Part shown: positions 8,223 to 16,996 of the stretch, one piece after another | Numbering within the stretch: the stretch's first letter is position 1 | Layout of the letters: every line of letters starts with the position of its first letter | DNA from: Stenotrophomonas sp. SAU14A_NAIMI4_8 | GTDB lineage: Bacteria > Pseudomonadota > Gammaproteobacteria > Xanthomonadales > Xanthomonadaceae | Direction of reading: 5' to 3' | Assembly: GCF_003086695.1 (NCBI RefSeq) | Contig: NZ_CP025999.1 | Coordinates: 980,820 to 1,044,819 of the forward strand | DNA length: 64,000 nucleotides | Made by a program: the position numbers and the translations under genes | The notes under the pieces: model-generated | Databases searched by the model: none | What the model saw: the letters and a program-made list of their open reading frames with translations, nothing else | Told to the model about the DNA's origin: nothing

Positions 8223-10385
8223 ATGCGCTCGAACCTGCTTGCTTTCTCCATCGTTGCCAGCCTTGGGCTGGTCCAGGTCGCCCATGCCGCCGAAGGCATG
8301 TGGGTGCCGCAGCAGCTGCCGGAAATCGCCGGCCCGCTGCAGAAGGCCGGCCTGAAGCTGTCGCCTGAACAGCTGGCCGACCTGACCGGCGACCCGATGG
8401 GTGCGGTGGTGGCACTGGGCGGCTGCACCGCCAGCTTCGTCTCCCCGCAGGGCCTGGTGGTGACCAACCACCACTGCGCCTATGGCGCCATCCAGCTCAA
8501 TTCGACCGCGCAGAAGAACCTGATCAAGGACGGCTTCAACGCGCCGACCCTGAAGGACGAACTGAGCGCCGGCCCGAACGCGCGCGTGTTCGTGCTTGAC
8601 CAGATCACCGACGTCACCGCCCAGGCCAAGGCCGCCATCGCCGCCGCCGGCAAGGACCCGCTGGCCCGCAGCCGCGCGCTGGATGCATTCGACAAGGCCC
8701 AGGTAGCTGCCTGTGAAGCCGACGCCGGCTTCCGCTGCCGCCTGTACTCGTTCAGCGGCGGCAACACCTACCGCCTGTTCCGCAACATGGAAATCAAGGA
8801 CGTGCGCCTGGTCTACGCGCCCCCGGGCAGCGTCGGCAAGTTCGGTGGCGACATCGACAACTGGATGTGGCCGCGCCACACCGGCGATTTCTCGTTCTAC
8901 CGCGCCTATGTGGGCAAGGACGGCAAGCCGGCGGCGTTCTCGGCCGACAACGTGCCCTACCAGCCCAAGCACTTCCTGAAGTTCGCCGACCAGCCGCTGG
9001 GCGCCGACGACTTCGTGATGGTGGCCGGCTACCCGGGCCGCACCAACCGCTACGCGCTGGCCGGTGAGTTCAACGAAACCGCCAGCTTCACCTACCCGAC
9101 CATCGCCCGCCACTACAACGCGGTGCTGAAGATGATCGACGAGGCCGGCAAGGCCGACCCGGACGTGAAGGTGAAATACGCCGCCACCGCGGCCAGCATG
9201 AACAACGTGGCCAAGAACTACCAGGGCCAGCTGGAAGGCTTCAAGCGCATCGACGCCGCCGGCCAGAAGCAGGCCGAAGAAGCGGCCGTGCTGGCCTGGC
9301 TGAAGAAGCAGGGCGCCGCCGGCAAGCCGGCACTGGCCGCGCACGCGCAGCTGGTCCAGCACCTGGCCACCAGCAAGGCCACCCGTGAGCGCGATCTGTT
9401 CGTGGGCCAGTTCAACAACACCTCGGCGGTGGGCGCGGCCATCACCCTGTACCGCCTGTCGATCGAACGCAGCAAGCCGGATGCCGAGCGCGAAGCCGGC
9501 TTCCAGCAGCGTGACCTGACCACCATCGAAGGTGGCCTGAAGCAGATGGACCGCCGCTACGTGGCCAAGATGGACCAGCAGCTGCAGACCTACTGGCTGG
9601 ACCAGTACGTGGCCCTGCCGGCCGCGCAGCGCGACAACGAAGTGCTGAACAAGTGGCTGGGTGGCAGCAACGAGGCCGCCGTGAAGTCGCTGGTCGGCAA
9701 GCTGTCGGGCACCGAGCTGGGCAGCCTGGACGCGCGCCTGAAGTGGTTCAACGCCGACCGCACCGCCTTTGAAGCCAGCACCGATCCGGCCATCCAGTAC
9801 GCGGTGGCGGTGATGCCGGCGCTGCTGAAGCAGGAAGAGCAGAAGAAGATCCGCGAAGGCGAATCGCTTACCGCCCGCCCGCTGTACCTGCAGGCCGTGG
9901 CCGACTACAAGAAGAGCCAGGGCGAGTTCGTCTACCCCGATGCCAACCTGTCGCTGCGCATCACCTTCGGCAACGTGATGGGCTACGGCAAGGACGGCGT
10001 GCAGTACACCCCGTTCACCACCCTGGAAGGCGTGGCCGCCAAGGAAACCGGCGAAGACCCGTTCGATTCGCCCAAGGCGCTGCTGGATGCGGTCAAGGCC
10101 AAGCGTTACGGTGGCCTGGAAGACAAGCGCATCGGTTCGGTGCCGGTGAACTTCTTGTCCAACCTGGACATCACCGGCGGCAACTCCGGTTCGCCGGTGC
10201 TGGACGCGCACGGCAAGCTGGTCGGCTTGGCCTTCGATGGCAACTGGGAATCGGTCAGCTCCAACTGGGTGTTCGACCCGGTGATGACCCGCATGATTGC
10301 CGTGGACAGCCGCTACATGCAGTGGATCATGCAGGAAGTGGCGCCGGCGCCGCAGCTGCTGAAGGAACTGAACCTGGCGAAATAA
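8223..10385 (+). CDS. S46 dipeptidyl-peptidase, DPP7 type
   Basis: 720-residue exported serine exopeptidase removing dipeptides from oligopeptides, probably periplasmic. Signal peptide 1-23 (ending AHA). The catalytic triad is visible as TNHHC (H84), GGDIDNWMW (D near 222) and GGNSGSPV (S near 655). The residue 18 positions after the serine is Gly in AFDGNWES; in the family this position is Gly in DPP7 (hydrophobic P1) and Arg in DPP11 (acidic P1), so DPP7/DAP BII-type specificity is inferred. The ATG at 8223 is chosen for the signal peptide. It is monocistronic with a SMAG repeat and terminator downstream. Confidence 0.93.
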   Translation: MRSNLLAFSIVASLGLVQVAHAAEGMWVPQQLPEIAGPLQKAGLKLSPEQLADLTGDPMGAVVALGGCTASFVSPQGLVVTNHHCAYGAIQLNSTAQKNLIKDGFNAPTLKDELSAGPNARVFVLDQITDVTAQAKAAIAAAGKDPLARSRALDAFDKAQVAACEADAGFRCRLYSFSGGNTYRLFRNMEIKDVRLVYAPPGSVGKFGGDIDNWMWPRHTGDFSFYRAYVGKDGKPAAFSADNVPYQPKHFLKFADQPLGADDFVMVAGYPGRTNRYALAGEFNETASFTYPTIARHYNAVLKMIDEAGKADPDVKVKYAATAASMNNVAKNYQGQLEGFKRIDAAGQKQAEEAAVLAWLKKQGAAGKPALAAHAQLVQHLATSKATRERDLFVGQFNNTSAVGAAITLYRLSIERSKPDAEREAGFQQRDLTTIEGGLKQMDRRYVAKMDQQLQTYWLDQYVALPAAQRDNEVLNKWLGGSNEAAVKSLVGKLSGTELGSLDARLKWFNADRTAFEASTDPAIQYAVAVMPALLKQEEQKKIREGESLTARPLYLQAVADYKKSQGEFVYPDANLSLRITFGNVMGYGKDGVQYTPFTTLEGVAAKETGEDPFDSPKALLDAVKAKRYGGLEDKRIGSVPVNFLSNLDITGGNSGSPVLDAHGKLVGLAFDGNWESVSSNWVFDPVMTRMIAVDSRYMQWIMQEVAPAPQLLKELNLAK

Positions 10386-10397
10386 AGGTTCACGGTG

Positions 10398-10420
10398 GTA
10401 GCGCCGGGCCGCGCCCGGCG
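10398..10420 (+). repeat. SMAG-type palindrome
   Basis: GTAG head followed by CGCCGGGC CGC GCCCGGCG, just after the DPP7 stop codon. Confidence 0.75.
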
Positions 10421-10441
10421 GAATCCGCCTGCAATGCCCGA

Positions 10442-10472
10442 AACCCCGCGACCGGTGTCGCGGGGTTTTTTC
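10442..10472 (+). terminator. Rho-independent terminator of the DPP7 gene
   Basis: Stem AACCCCGCGAC / GTCGCGGGGTT followed by a T-run. Confidence 0.85.
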
Positions 10473-10578
10473 ATGCCCGGTCCGGCCCGGTGCGCCGAAC
10501 AGGTATCATCCCTGTTCCGCGTACTTCACAGGATGTGAACGAAACGGAACCCTCCTCCCCCCAGGACCCCTTGTTCGC

Positions 10579-11223
10579 ATGCGCATCCTGCTTGCCCGTC
10601 ACGGCGAAACGCCGTGGAACGCCGAAGGCCGCTACCAGGGCCAGATCGACATCCCGCTTTCGCCCATCGGCGAAGCCCAGGCCCAGGCTCTGGGCGCCCG
10701 TCTCGCTTCGGTGGACATCACCCGTGCGGTGGCCTCGCCACTGTCGCGCGCCCAGCTCACTGCCCAGCTTGCGCTGGGTGCCGACCGCGCCGGCATGCTG
10801 CAGACCGAACCGGATCTGCAGGAAATCGCCCACGGTGAGTGGGAAGGCCTGCTGGCCAGCGAGATCAACGAAAAAGACCCGTCGCGCCTGAAGGCCTGGC
10901 GCGAGGAACCCGATACCGTGCTGATGCCGGGCGGCGAATCGCTGCGCCTGGTGCTGGAGCGCAGCTGGCGTGGCCTGGCCCGTGCCGCTGAAGGCCTCGG
11001 CGAGCACGACACCCTGCTGGTGGTCGCCCACGACGCAGTGAACCGGGTGATCCTGTGCAAGGTGCTGGGCCTGCCGATTTCCCGCCTGTGGACCTTCCGC
11101 CAGGCGCCGACCACGCTCAATCTGCTTGAAGGCGCCGACCTGGACAGCCTGGAAGTGGTGCGCCTGAACGACTGCGCCCACCACACGCCGTTCTTCGGCG
11201 AAGCCAAGCACCGCGCGCTGTAA
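10579..11223 (+). CDS. Histidine phosphatase family protein
   Basis: 214-residue phosphoglycerate-mutase-fold phosphatase. RHGETPWN near the N-terminus (residues 7-14) contains the phosphorylated histidine, SPLSRAQLT the second phosphate-binding arginine, and VVAHDAVNRV the second active-site histidine. The family includes GpmB-like phosphatases and alpha-ribazole phosphatase (CobC); the substrate cannot be told from sequence and no cobalamin genes are nearby. It lies 41 bp upstream of folC on the same strand and may be co-transcribed. Confidence 0.85.
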   Translation: MRILLARHGETPWNAEGRYQGQIDIPLSPIGEAQAQALGARLASVDITRAVASPLSRAQLTAQLALGADRAGMLQTEPDLQEIAHGEWEGLLASEINEKDPSRLKAWREEPDTVLMPGGESLRLVLERSWRGLARAAEGLGEHDTLLVVAHDAVNRVILCKVLGLPISRLWTFRQAPTTLNLLEGADLDSLEVVRLNDCAHHTPFFGEAKHRAL

Positions 11224-11264
11224 ACCCTTCCAACGAACCACCTGCTGCTGCTGGAACCCTTGCC

Positions 11265-12536
11265 GTGACGAACACCCCGACCACCCTGGCCGATTGGCTG
11301 GACTACATTGAACGCCAGCACCCGGCGAGCATCGACATGGGCCTGGAGCGCGTGCGCAGCGTGGCCGCAGCGATGGGCCTGGGCGCACCGGCCGGGCGCA
11401 CCATCGTGGTCGGTGGCACCAACGGCAAGGGTTCCACCGTCGCCTTCATCGAAGCCATCGCCCGCGCCGCCGGCTGGAAAGTCGGCGCCTACACCTCGCC
11501 GCACCTGCTGCGCTACAACGAGCGCGTGCGCATCGATGGCCAGGACGTGGACGATGCCGCGCTGGTGGCGGCGTTCAACGCGGTGGAAGCGGCGCGCGGG
11601 CAGACCACCTTGACCTATTTCGAGTACGGCACGCTGGCCGCGCTGCACCTGTTCGCGGCGGCCGGGCTGGATCTGGCCGTGCTGGAAGTGGGGCTGGGCG
11701 GTCGCCTGGACGCGGTGAACATCGTCGATGCCGATGTGTCGGTGATCACCACCGTGGATATCGACCATGCCGAATGGCTGGGCGAGGACCGCGAAGCCAT
11801 CGGCGCCGAGAAGGCCGGCATCATCCGTGGCTGGAAGCCGGTGATCCTGGGCGAGACCGATCCGCCGTCCAGCGTGCTGGCCCGGGCCTATCTGCTGGGT
11901 GCCAACGCCATCCGCGGTGGCAGCGACTACTTCTACGAACCGATCGATGCGCAGCGCTGGCGCTGGCGCGATGTCGGCACCCGCCTGGAGCTGCCGACCC
12001 CGGCGCTGGCCGGCCCGATCCAGCTGGCCAATGCCGGCGCGGCGATCGCCGCCCTGCGCGCGCTGGACAAGCCGGTGCCGCGCGCGGCCTGGGCCGAAGG
12101 TGTGGCCGCCGCGCGCATTGCCGGCCGCCTGCAGGCATTCGAGCGTGATGGCGTGCAGATCCGGGTGGATGTGGGCCACAACCCGCAGGCGGCCGGGCAG
12201 CTGGCGCGCGCGCTGAAGGCCGAAGTCGTGCCGGGCCGCACCCTGGCGGTGTACGCCGCGCTGCAGGACAAGGACGCGGTGGGCGTGGTGAACGCGCTGC
12301 AGGACGTGGTGACGCAATGGACCTTGGCCGGCCTGGACGGCGCCCGTGGGCAGACGGCGCAGCAACTGCAGGCGCGCCTGGCCGACACCGGCGCGGCAGT
12401 GGCCGCCCTGGCCGACAGCGTCGAGCAGGCCCTGCAGCAGGTGCTGGCGCAGGCGCAGCGCGGCGATCGCGTGCTGGTGTTCGGCTCGTTCCACACCGCG
12501 GCACAGGCGCTGGCGTGGCTGCAGGCCTCGGCCTGA
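11265..12536 (+). CDS. folC: Dihydrofolate synthase / folylpolyglutamate synthase
   Basis: 423-residue Mur-ligase-type enzyme adding glutamate to dihydropteroate and to folates. The P-loop VGGTNGKGST lies at residues 49-58. TYFEYGTLAA and the EVGLGGRLDAVN block with DID-H (VDIDHAEWLG) are typical FolC motifs, and VDVGHNPQAA is the C-terminal ligase-domain motif. GTG start. Length is the same as E. coli FolC (422). It is the first of a folC-SPOR-cvpA-purF run, the same order as the E. coli folC-dedD-cvpA-purF cluster. Confidence 0.95.
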   Translation: MTNTPTTLADWLDYIERQHPASIDMGLERVRSVAAAMGLGAPAGRTIVVGGTNGKGSTVAFIEAIARAAGWKVGAYTSPHLLRYNERVRIDGQDVDDAALVAAFNAVEAARGQTTLTYFEYGTLAALHLFAAAGLDLAVLEVGLGGRLDAVNIVDADVSVITTVDIDHAEWLGEDREAIGAEKAGIIRGWKPVILGETDPPSSVLARAYLLGANAIRGGSDYFYEPIDAQRWRWRDVGTRLELPTPALAGPIQLANAGAAIAALRALDKPVPRAAWAEGVAAARIAGRLQAFERDGVQIRVDVGHNPQAAGQLARALKAEVVPGRTLAVYAALQDKDAVGVVNALQDVVTQWTLAGLDGARGQTAQQLQARLADTGAAVAALADSVEQALQQVLAQAQRGDRVLVFGSFHTAAQALAWLQASA

Positions 12537-12615
12537 CCCGCGTTCAGCCGACGCCGACGCCGTTTCGCCCGGCACCCGTATAATCGACCCAACTTCCGCC
12601 TGTCGCCTGCCTCAC

Positions 12616-13656
12616 GTGGATACACCCCTGAAACAGCGTTTGATTGGCGCCATCGTCCTGGTGGCCTTGGCCGTGATCTTCCTGCCGATGCTGGTCAAGG
12701 GGCCGGCCCCGGACAGCGGTGTGGCCAATGTGCCGATCACCGCGCCCGATGCGCCGGGCGATGGCCAGTTCGAAACCCGTGAACTGCCGCTGGTGGCCCC
12801 GGCAGGCGGCACCACCGGCCTGCAGAGTGGCCAGGCCCGTCCGCTGGACGAAGCGGCCGCACCGGCCACCCCGCCCACCGTGGACACCTCGCCGGCCGTT
12901 GCCGCCGGCAACTACGCGGTCACCTTCGGCGCCTACGCCAGCCAGGCCGACGCCGAGGCGGTGATCGCCTACCTGAAGCGCTCGCAGCTGCCGGGCTTCT
13001 CGGATACGACCACCATCAATGGCCGCGCGGCATGGCGGGTGCGCGTGGGGCCGTATGCCGATCGTGCCCAGGCCGAAGCGGCCCGGCTGCAGGCGGTGAA
13101 GGTGCGGGCCGACGTGAAGGCCGAAGTGATCACCCTGGACGCGGCTCCGGCCGCCGCCGCTGCGGCCAGCCCGGCGACGACCGCACCCAGCGCCAGTACC
13201 CCGGTGGCCGCACCGTCGTCGGCCGCCACGGCCAACCCGGTGCGCAGCGAAGCCCTGCCGGCCAGCACGCCGGTGGCGGCAGCACCGAAGCCCGAAGCGC
13301 CCAAGCCGGCACCGAAGCCGGAAGCGCCCAAGCCCGAAGCGGCCAAGCCGCAGCCCAAGCCTGAGGCCACGGCAGCAGCCAAGCCGGCACCAGCCACCCC
13401 GGCCGCGCCTGCGGCCAGCAGCGTCGGTTTCGCCGTGCAGCTGGGGGCCTTCGGCCAGGCCAATGACGCCAATGCCTTGCGCGACAAGGTGCGTGCGGCT
13501 GGTTTCAGCGCCTTCGTCGAGCAGGTGCGCACCGACAAGGGCACCCTGCACCGGGTGCGCGTGGGGCCCGTGGCCAATCGCGCCGATGCCGACCAGTTGA
13601 AGGCCCAGGTGGCCGCCAAGGTCGGCGTGGCCGGCATGGTGCGCCCGCACCCATGA
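12616..13656 (+). CDS. SPOR-domain cell-division protein (DedD-like), two SPOR domains
   Basis: 346 residues from a GTG start. A single N-terminal transmembrane helix (about 9-28, LIGAIVLVALAVIFLPMLV) is followed by a first SPOR domain (about 95-172, YAVTFGAYASQADAEAV) and a long Ala/Pro/Lys linker with KPEAPKP repeats. A second SPOR domain (about 268-345, FAVQLGAFGQANDANAL) ends the protein. SPOR domains bind denuded septal peptidoglycan glycan strands. E. coli DedD has one SPOR domain, so the doubling is unusual. Gene order matches dedD between folC and cvpA. Confidence 0.85.
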   Translation: MDTPLKQRLIGAIVLVALAVIFLPMLVKGPAPDSGVANVPITAPDAPGDGQFETRELPLVAPAGGTTGLQSGQARPLDEAAAPATPPTVDTSPAVAAGNYAVTFGAYASQADAEAVIAYLKRSQLPGFSDTTTINGRAAWRVRVGPYADRAQAEAARLQAVKVRADVKAEVITLDAAPAAAAAASPATTAPSASTPVAAPSSAATANPVRSEALPASTPVAAAPKPEAPKPAPKPEAPKPEAAKPQPKPEATAAAKPAPATPAAPAASSVGFAVQLGAFGQANDANALRDKVRAAGFSAFVEQVRTDKGTLHRVRVGPVANRADADQLKAQVAAKVGVAGMVRPHP

Positions 13657-13702
13657 CCTGTACGCCGCCTCGTTGCCAGCGCCGCCGAAGGAGCGGGGCG
13701 CC

Positions 13703-14455
13703 ATGATCGACGTGGTGCTGCTGATCGTGATCGCCGCCTCCACCCTGCTGGGGTTGCTGCGCGGCTTTGTGAGCATCGTCATTGGCACGGTGTCGTGGCT
13801 GGTGGCGGCCTGGGCGGCCTTCGCCTTCGGCAATGATGCCGCCCGCTGGTGGGCGGCCCCGGCCGCCCCCGGCGGCGAACACTTCGTCGGTGGCTATCTG
13901 GGCGTCGGCATCGGCGTGATGATCGTGGTGGCCGTGATCGGCATGGTCATCAAGCACATCGTCCACCGCAACATGCTGGGCAGCCTGGACCGCCTGCTGG
14001 GCGGGGTGCTGGGCGCCGTGCGCGGCGGCCTGATCGCCGCCATCCTGCTGCTGCTGGGCAGCTTCACCCCATTGGCCGCCGAACGGTCGTGGCAGGCCTC
14101 GGCCATCCGCCCGGTGCTGAACCCGGCGGTGGCCTGGATGAACAGCAAACTGCCGCACTGGCAGGTGCCCGGTGCCGATCTGCTGCCCAAGGCCTTGCCG
14201 ATGGACGCTTTGTCCCCATCTGCGTTGATGGAACTGGGCAAGAGCGCCGGCGCCGATTTGGGCAAGCCGGGCGCGACAGGCGATAATGGCATCCTCAACC
14301 AGGTAGTGGCGGGCAGCGGATGGCTGCGGCCTGCGAAAGCGGAACAGGGCGAAGCATACGATCCGGCCGAAGTGCGCCCGGATGCCCCTGCACTGCCGGG
14401 CAACATCGAGCCGGACGATCCGGCCAACGTCGACCGCAGGCGCGGCGACCACTAA
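13703..14455 (+). CDS. cvpA: CvpA family inner membrane protein
   Basis: 250 residues. Starts MIDVVLLIVIAASTLLGLLR and has four hydrophobic segments within the first 140 residues, the CvpA fold; the polar C-terminal 100 residues are an extension beyond the 162-residue E. coli protein. AAGGAG lies upstream of the ATG. In E. coli cvpA precedes purF and is needed for colicin V production and envelope functions; here too it lies 58 bp before purF. Confidence 0.85.
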   Translation: MIDVVLLIVIAASTLLGLLRGFVSIVIGTVSWLVAAWAAFAFGNDAARWWAAPAAPGGEHFVGGYLGVGIGVMIVVAVIGMVIKHIVHRNMLGSLDRLLGGVLGAVRGGLIAAILLLLGSFTPLAAERSWQASAIRPVLNPAVAWMNSKLPHWQVPGADLLPKALPMDALSPSALMELGKSAGADLGKPGATGDNGILNQVVAGSGWLRPAKAEQGEAYDPAEVRPDAPALPGNIEPDDPANVDRRRGDH

Positions 14456-14513
14456 AGGCCAGGCACGGCCACCTTCCTTGTAACTGGGCACTGCCCAGCG
14501 GAGACCTCGCACC

Positions 14514-15980
14514 ATGTGTGGCATCGTCGGAATCGTCGGCAACCAGAACGTCGCCGGGCAGTTGTATGACGGCTTGACCGTCCTCCAGCACCGTGGCCAG
14601 GACGCGGCAGGCATCGCCACCGCCAGCGGCAGCCGCCTGCGGGTGCAGAAGGCCACCGGCCTGGTCCGCGATGTGTTCGATGCGCGCACCATGTCCACCC
14701 TGGAAGGCAGCGTCGGCATTGCCCATGTGCGCTACCCGACCGCTGGTTCGGAAGGCATGGACGAGGCGCAGCCGTTCTACGTCAACTCGCCCTACGGCAT
14801 CGCGCTGGCCCACAACGGCAACCTGATCAATACCGAAGCCCTGCGCCAGCAGGTGTTCGAGCAGGACCGCCGCAACGTCAACACCGATTCGGACAGCGAA
14901 GTGCTGCTGAACGTGTTCGCCTACGAACTGGAACAGCAGCGCCAGCTCAGCCCGGAAGCGGCGATCCGTGCAGTGGCCGGCGTGCACCGCCGCTGCAAGG
15001 GCGGCTACGCCGTGGTCAGCGTGGTGCTGGGCCTGGGCCTGGTCGCCTTCCGCGATCCGCACGGCATCCGTCCGCTGGTGCTGGGCAAGCGCAGTCACGC
15101 CGAAGGCGATGAGTACATCGTGGCCTCCGAATCGGCGGCGCTGGACATCCTCGGTTTCCAGCGCGTGCGCGATGTGCAGCCGGGCGAAGCGCTGGTGATC
15201 ACCGCGCGCGGCGAGCTGTTCTCGGAAATCTGTGCAGAGCCGGCCGAGCACACTCCGTGCATCTTCGAGTACGTGTACTTTGCACGCCCCGATTCGATGA
15301 TCGACAACGTGTCGGTGCACAAGGCGCGCATGCGCATGGGCATCAAGCTGGGCGAGAAGATCCTGCGCCTGCGCCCGGACCACGACATCGACACCATCAT
15401 TCCGATTCCCGATACCTCGCGTGACGCCGCACTGGAAATTTCCAACGTGCTGGGCGTGAAGTACCGCGAAGGCTTCATCAAGAACCGTTACGTCGGCCGC
15501 ACCTTCATCATGCCAGGGCAGGGCGAGCGGGTGAAATCGGTGCGCCGCAAGCTGAACCCGATCCACCTGGAATTCCGCAACCGCGTGGTGCTGCTGGTGG
15601 ATGATTCCATCGTGCGCGGCACCACCAGCCAGCAGATCGTGCAGATGGCGCGCGACGCCGGTGCCCGCAAGGTCTATCTGGCCAGCGCCGCACCGCCGGT
15701 CCGCTTCCCCAACATCTATGGCATCGACATGCCGGCCGCCGAAGAGCTGGTGGCGCACAACCGCAGCGTGGAAGAGATCGAAGCGCACCTGGGCTGCGAC
15801 TGGCTGGTCTACCAGGACATCGAAGACATGGAAGCGGCGGTGCGAGAAGGTAACGCCGCACTGCAGAACTTCGATTCGTCGTGCTTCAACGGGCATTACC
15901 CCACCGGTATCGAGCCGGGCTATTTCGAGCGCATCCAGCAGTTGCGTTCGGACGATGCCAAGCACAAGCGCCGCGCCTGA
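14514..15980 (+). CDS. purF: Amidophosphoribosyltransferase
   Basis: 488 residues, committing step of purine synthesis (PRPP plus glutamine to phosphoribosylamine). [11 protein letters not shown] gives the N-terminal nucleophile C2 of a class II glutamine amidotransferase directly after the initiator Met, so no propeptide is present. [10 protein letters not shown] and AHNGNL are glutaminase motifs. The phosphoribosyltransferase half has [13 protein letters not shown], the PRPP loop. Length as in E. coli PurF (505). The downstream gene overlaps its 3' end. Confidence 0.96.
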   Translation: MCGIVGIVGNQNVAGQLYDGLTVLQHRGQDAAGIATASGSRLRVQKATGLVRDVFDARTMSTLEGSVGIAHVRYPTAGSEGMDEAQPFYVNSPYGIALAHNGNLINTEALRQQVFEQDRRNVNTDSDSEVLLNVFAYELEQQRQLSPEAAIRAVAGVHRRCKGGYAVVSVVLGLGLVAFRDPHGIRPLVLGKRSHAEGDEYIVASESAALDILGFQRVRDVQPGEALVITARGELFSEICAEPAEHTPCIFEYVYFARPDSMIDNVSVHKARMRMGIKLGEKILRLRPDHDIDTIIPIPDTSRDAALEISNVLGVKYREGFIKNRYVGRTFIMPGQGERVKSVRRKLNPIHLEFRNRVVLLVDDSIVRGTTSQQIVQMARDAGARKVYLASAAPPVRFPNIYGIDMPAAEELVAHNRSVEEIEAHLGCDWLVYQDIEDMEAAVREGNAALQNFDSSCFNGHYPTGIEPGYFERIQQLRSDDAKHKRRA

Positions 15981-16815
15981 GCCGCAGCCGGTGGTTGACC
16001 TGCCCGATGCCGGCGGTGACCTGCTGCGCGCCGCGCAGCAGTGTCTGGCCGAAGCCGATCCGCTGCGCAAGGTGGCACTGACCCAGGCCTACGCAGCGGC
16101 CTTCCGCAGCGGACGCCTGAAGGTGCCGGCCGATGCGCCGCCGCCCGAGCCGATCCGCATGCCCGGGCGGCCGCCGCAGCTGCGGCTGGTGCATCCGCGC
16201 GAAGTGCCGCGGCGTGGGTTGGGCGGCGTGGAAGGGCGGGCTGCCTTCATCCACGCCATCGCCCATATCGAACTGAACGCCATCGACCTGGCCTGGGATG
16301 CGGTCTACCGCTTCCGCGGCCTGCCGCCGGCCTTCCACGCCGACTGGGTGAGCTGCGCTGACGACGAATCGCGCCACTTCATGCTGCTGCGCGAACGACT
16401 GATGGCGCATGGCCACGATTACGCCGATTTCCCCGCCCATAACGGCTTGTGGGAAATGTGCGAGAAGACCGCCCACGACGGCCTGGCACGCATGGCGCTG
16501 GTGCCGCGCGTGCTGGAAGCGCGTGGCCTGGACGTGACGCCGGGCATGATCGAGAAGCTGCGCAACGTCGGCGATGCTGCTACCGCTGATGTCCTGGAAG
16601 TGATCCTGCGCGAGGAAGTGGCCCATGTGGCCGCCGGTTCGCGCTGGTACCGCTGGTACTGTGATCGCGCCGGTGTCGAGCCGCGTGCGCGCTTCAAGGC
16701 ATTGCTGCAGGAGTTCGCCGGCGGTTACCTGCATGGGCCGTTCAATCTGGAAGCGCGGCTGCTGGCCGGTTTTGACGAAGACGAGCTGGCCAACCTGGTG
16801 GAACAGGCCGGCTGA
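15955..16815 (+). CDS. DUF455 family ferritin-like protein
   Basis: 286 residues from an ATG that overlaps the purF 3' end by 26 bp, implying translational coupling. [23 protein letters not shown] and REEVAHV supply Glu and ExxH positions expected of a diiron ferritin-like four-helix bundle, which is the DUF455 fold. Its substrate is unknown; some relatives act on tRNA or lipids but nothing in the sequence selects among these. Confidence 0.8.
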   Translation: MPSTSAAPEPQPVVDLPDAGGDLLRAAQQCLAEADPLRKVALTQAYAAAFRSGRLKVPADAPPPEPIRMPGRPPQLRLVHPREVPRRGLGGVEGRAAFIHAIAHIELNAIDLAWDAVYRFRGLPPAFHADWVSCADDESRHFMLLRERLMAHGHDYADFPAHNGLWEMCEKTAHDGLARMALVPRVLEARGLDVTPGMIEKLRNVGDAATADVLEVILREEVAHVAAGSRWYRWYCDRAGVEPRARFKALLQEFAGGYLHGPFNLEARLLAGFDEDELANLVEQAG

Positions 16816-16834
16816 GCCGCAGGGCAGGGCGTCC

Positions 16835-16991
16835 ATCCACGCATGGCGTGGATCTACTGGAACCGTGCCGGGTGGATGAATGCCGCGCGGTCGTGCATCT
16901 CCGCATCCACGCATGGCGTGGATCTACTGGAACCGCGCCGTCGTACATCCGCGTCCGCGCATGCATCGGTAGATCCACGCCATGCGTGGAT
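16835..16991. repeat. Three SMAG-type palindromes
   Basis: ATCCACGC-ATG-GCGTGGAT-CTAC occurs at 16835-16857 and again at 16905-16927 in minus orientation, each followed by TGGAACCG. GTAG-ATCCACGC-CAT-GCGTGGAT occurs at 16969-16991 in plus orientation. The cluster separates the convergent DUF455 and DUF2235 genes. Confidence 0.85.
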
Positions 16992-16996
16992 GGGCC

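Noticed and set aside
7992..10211. 739-codon minus-strand frame opposite the DPP7 gene
   Set aside because: Shadow frame; the plus-strand protein has the full catalytic triad and signal peptide.
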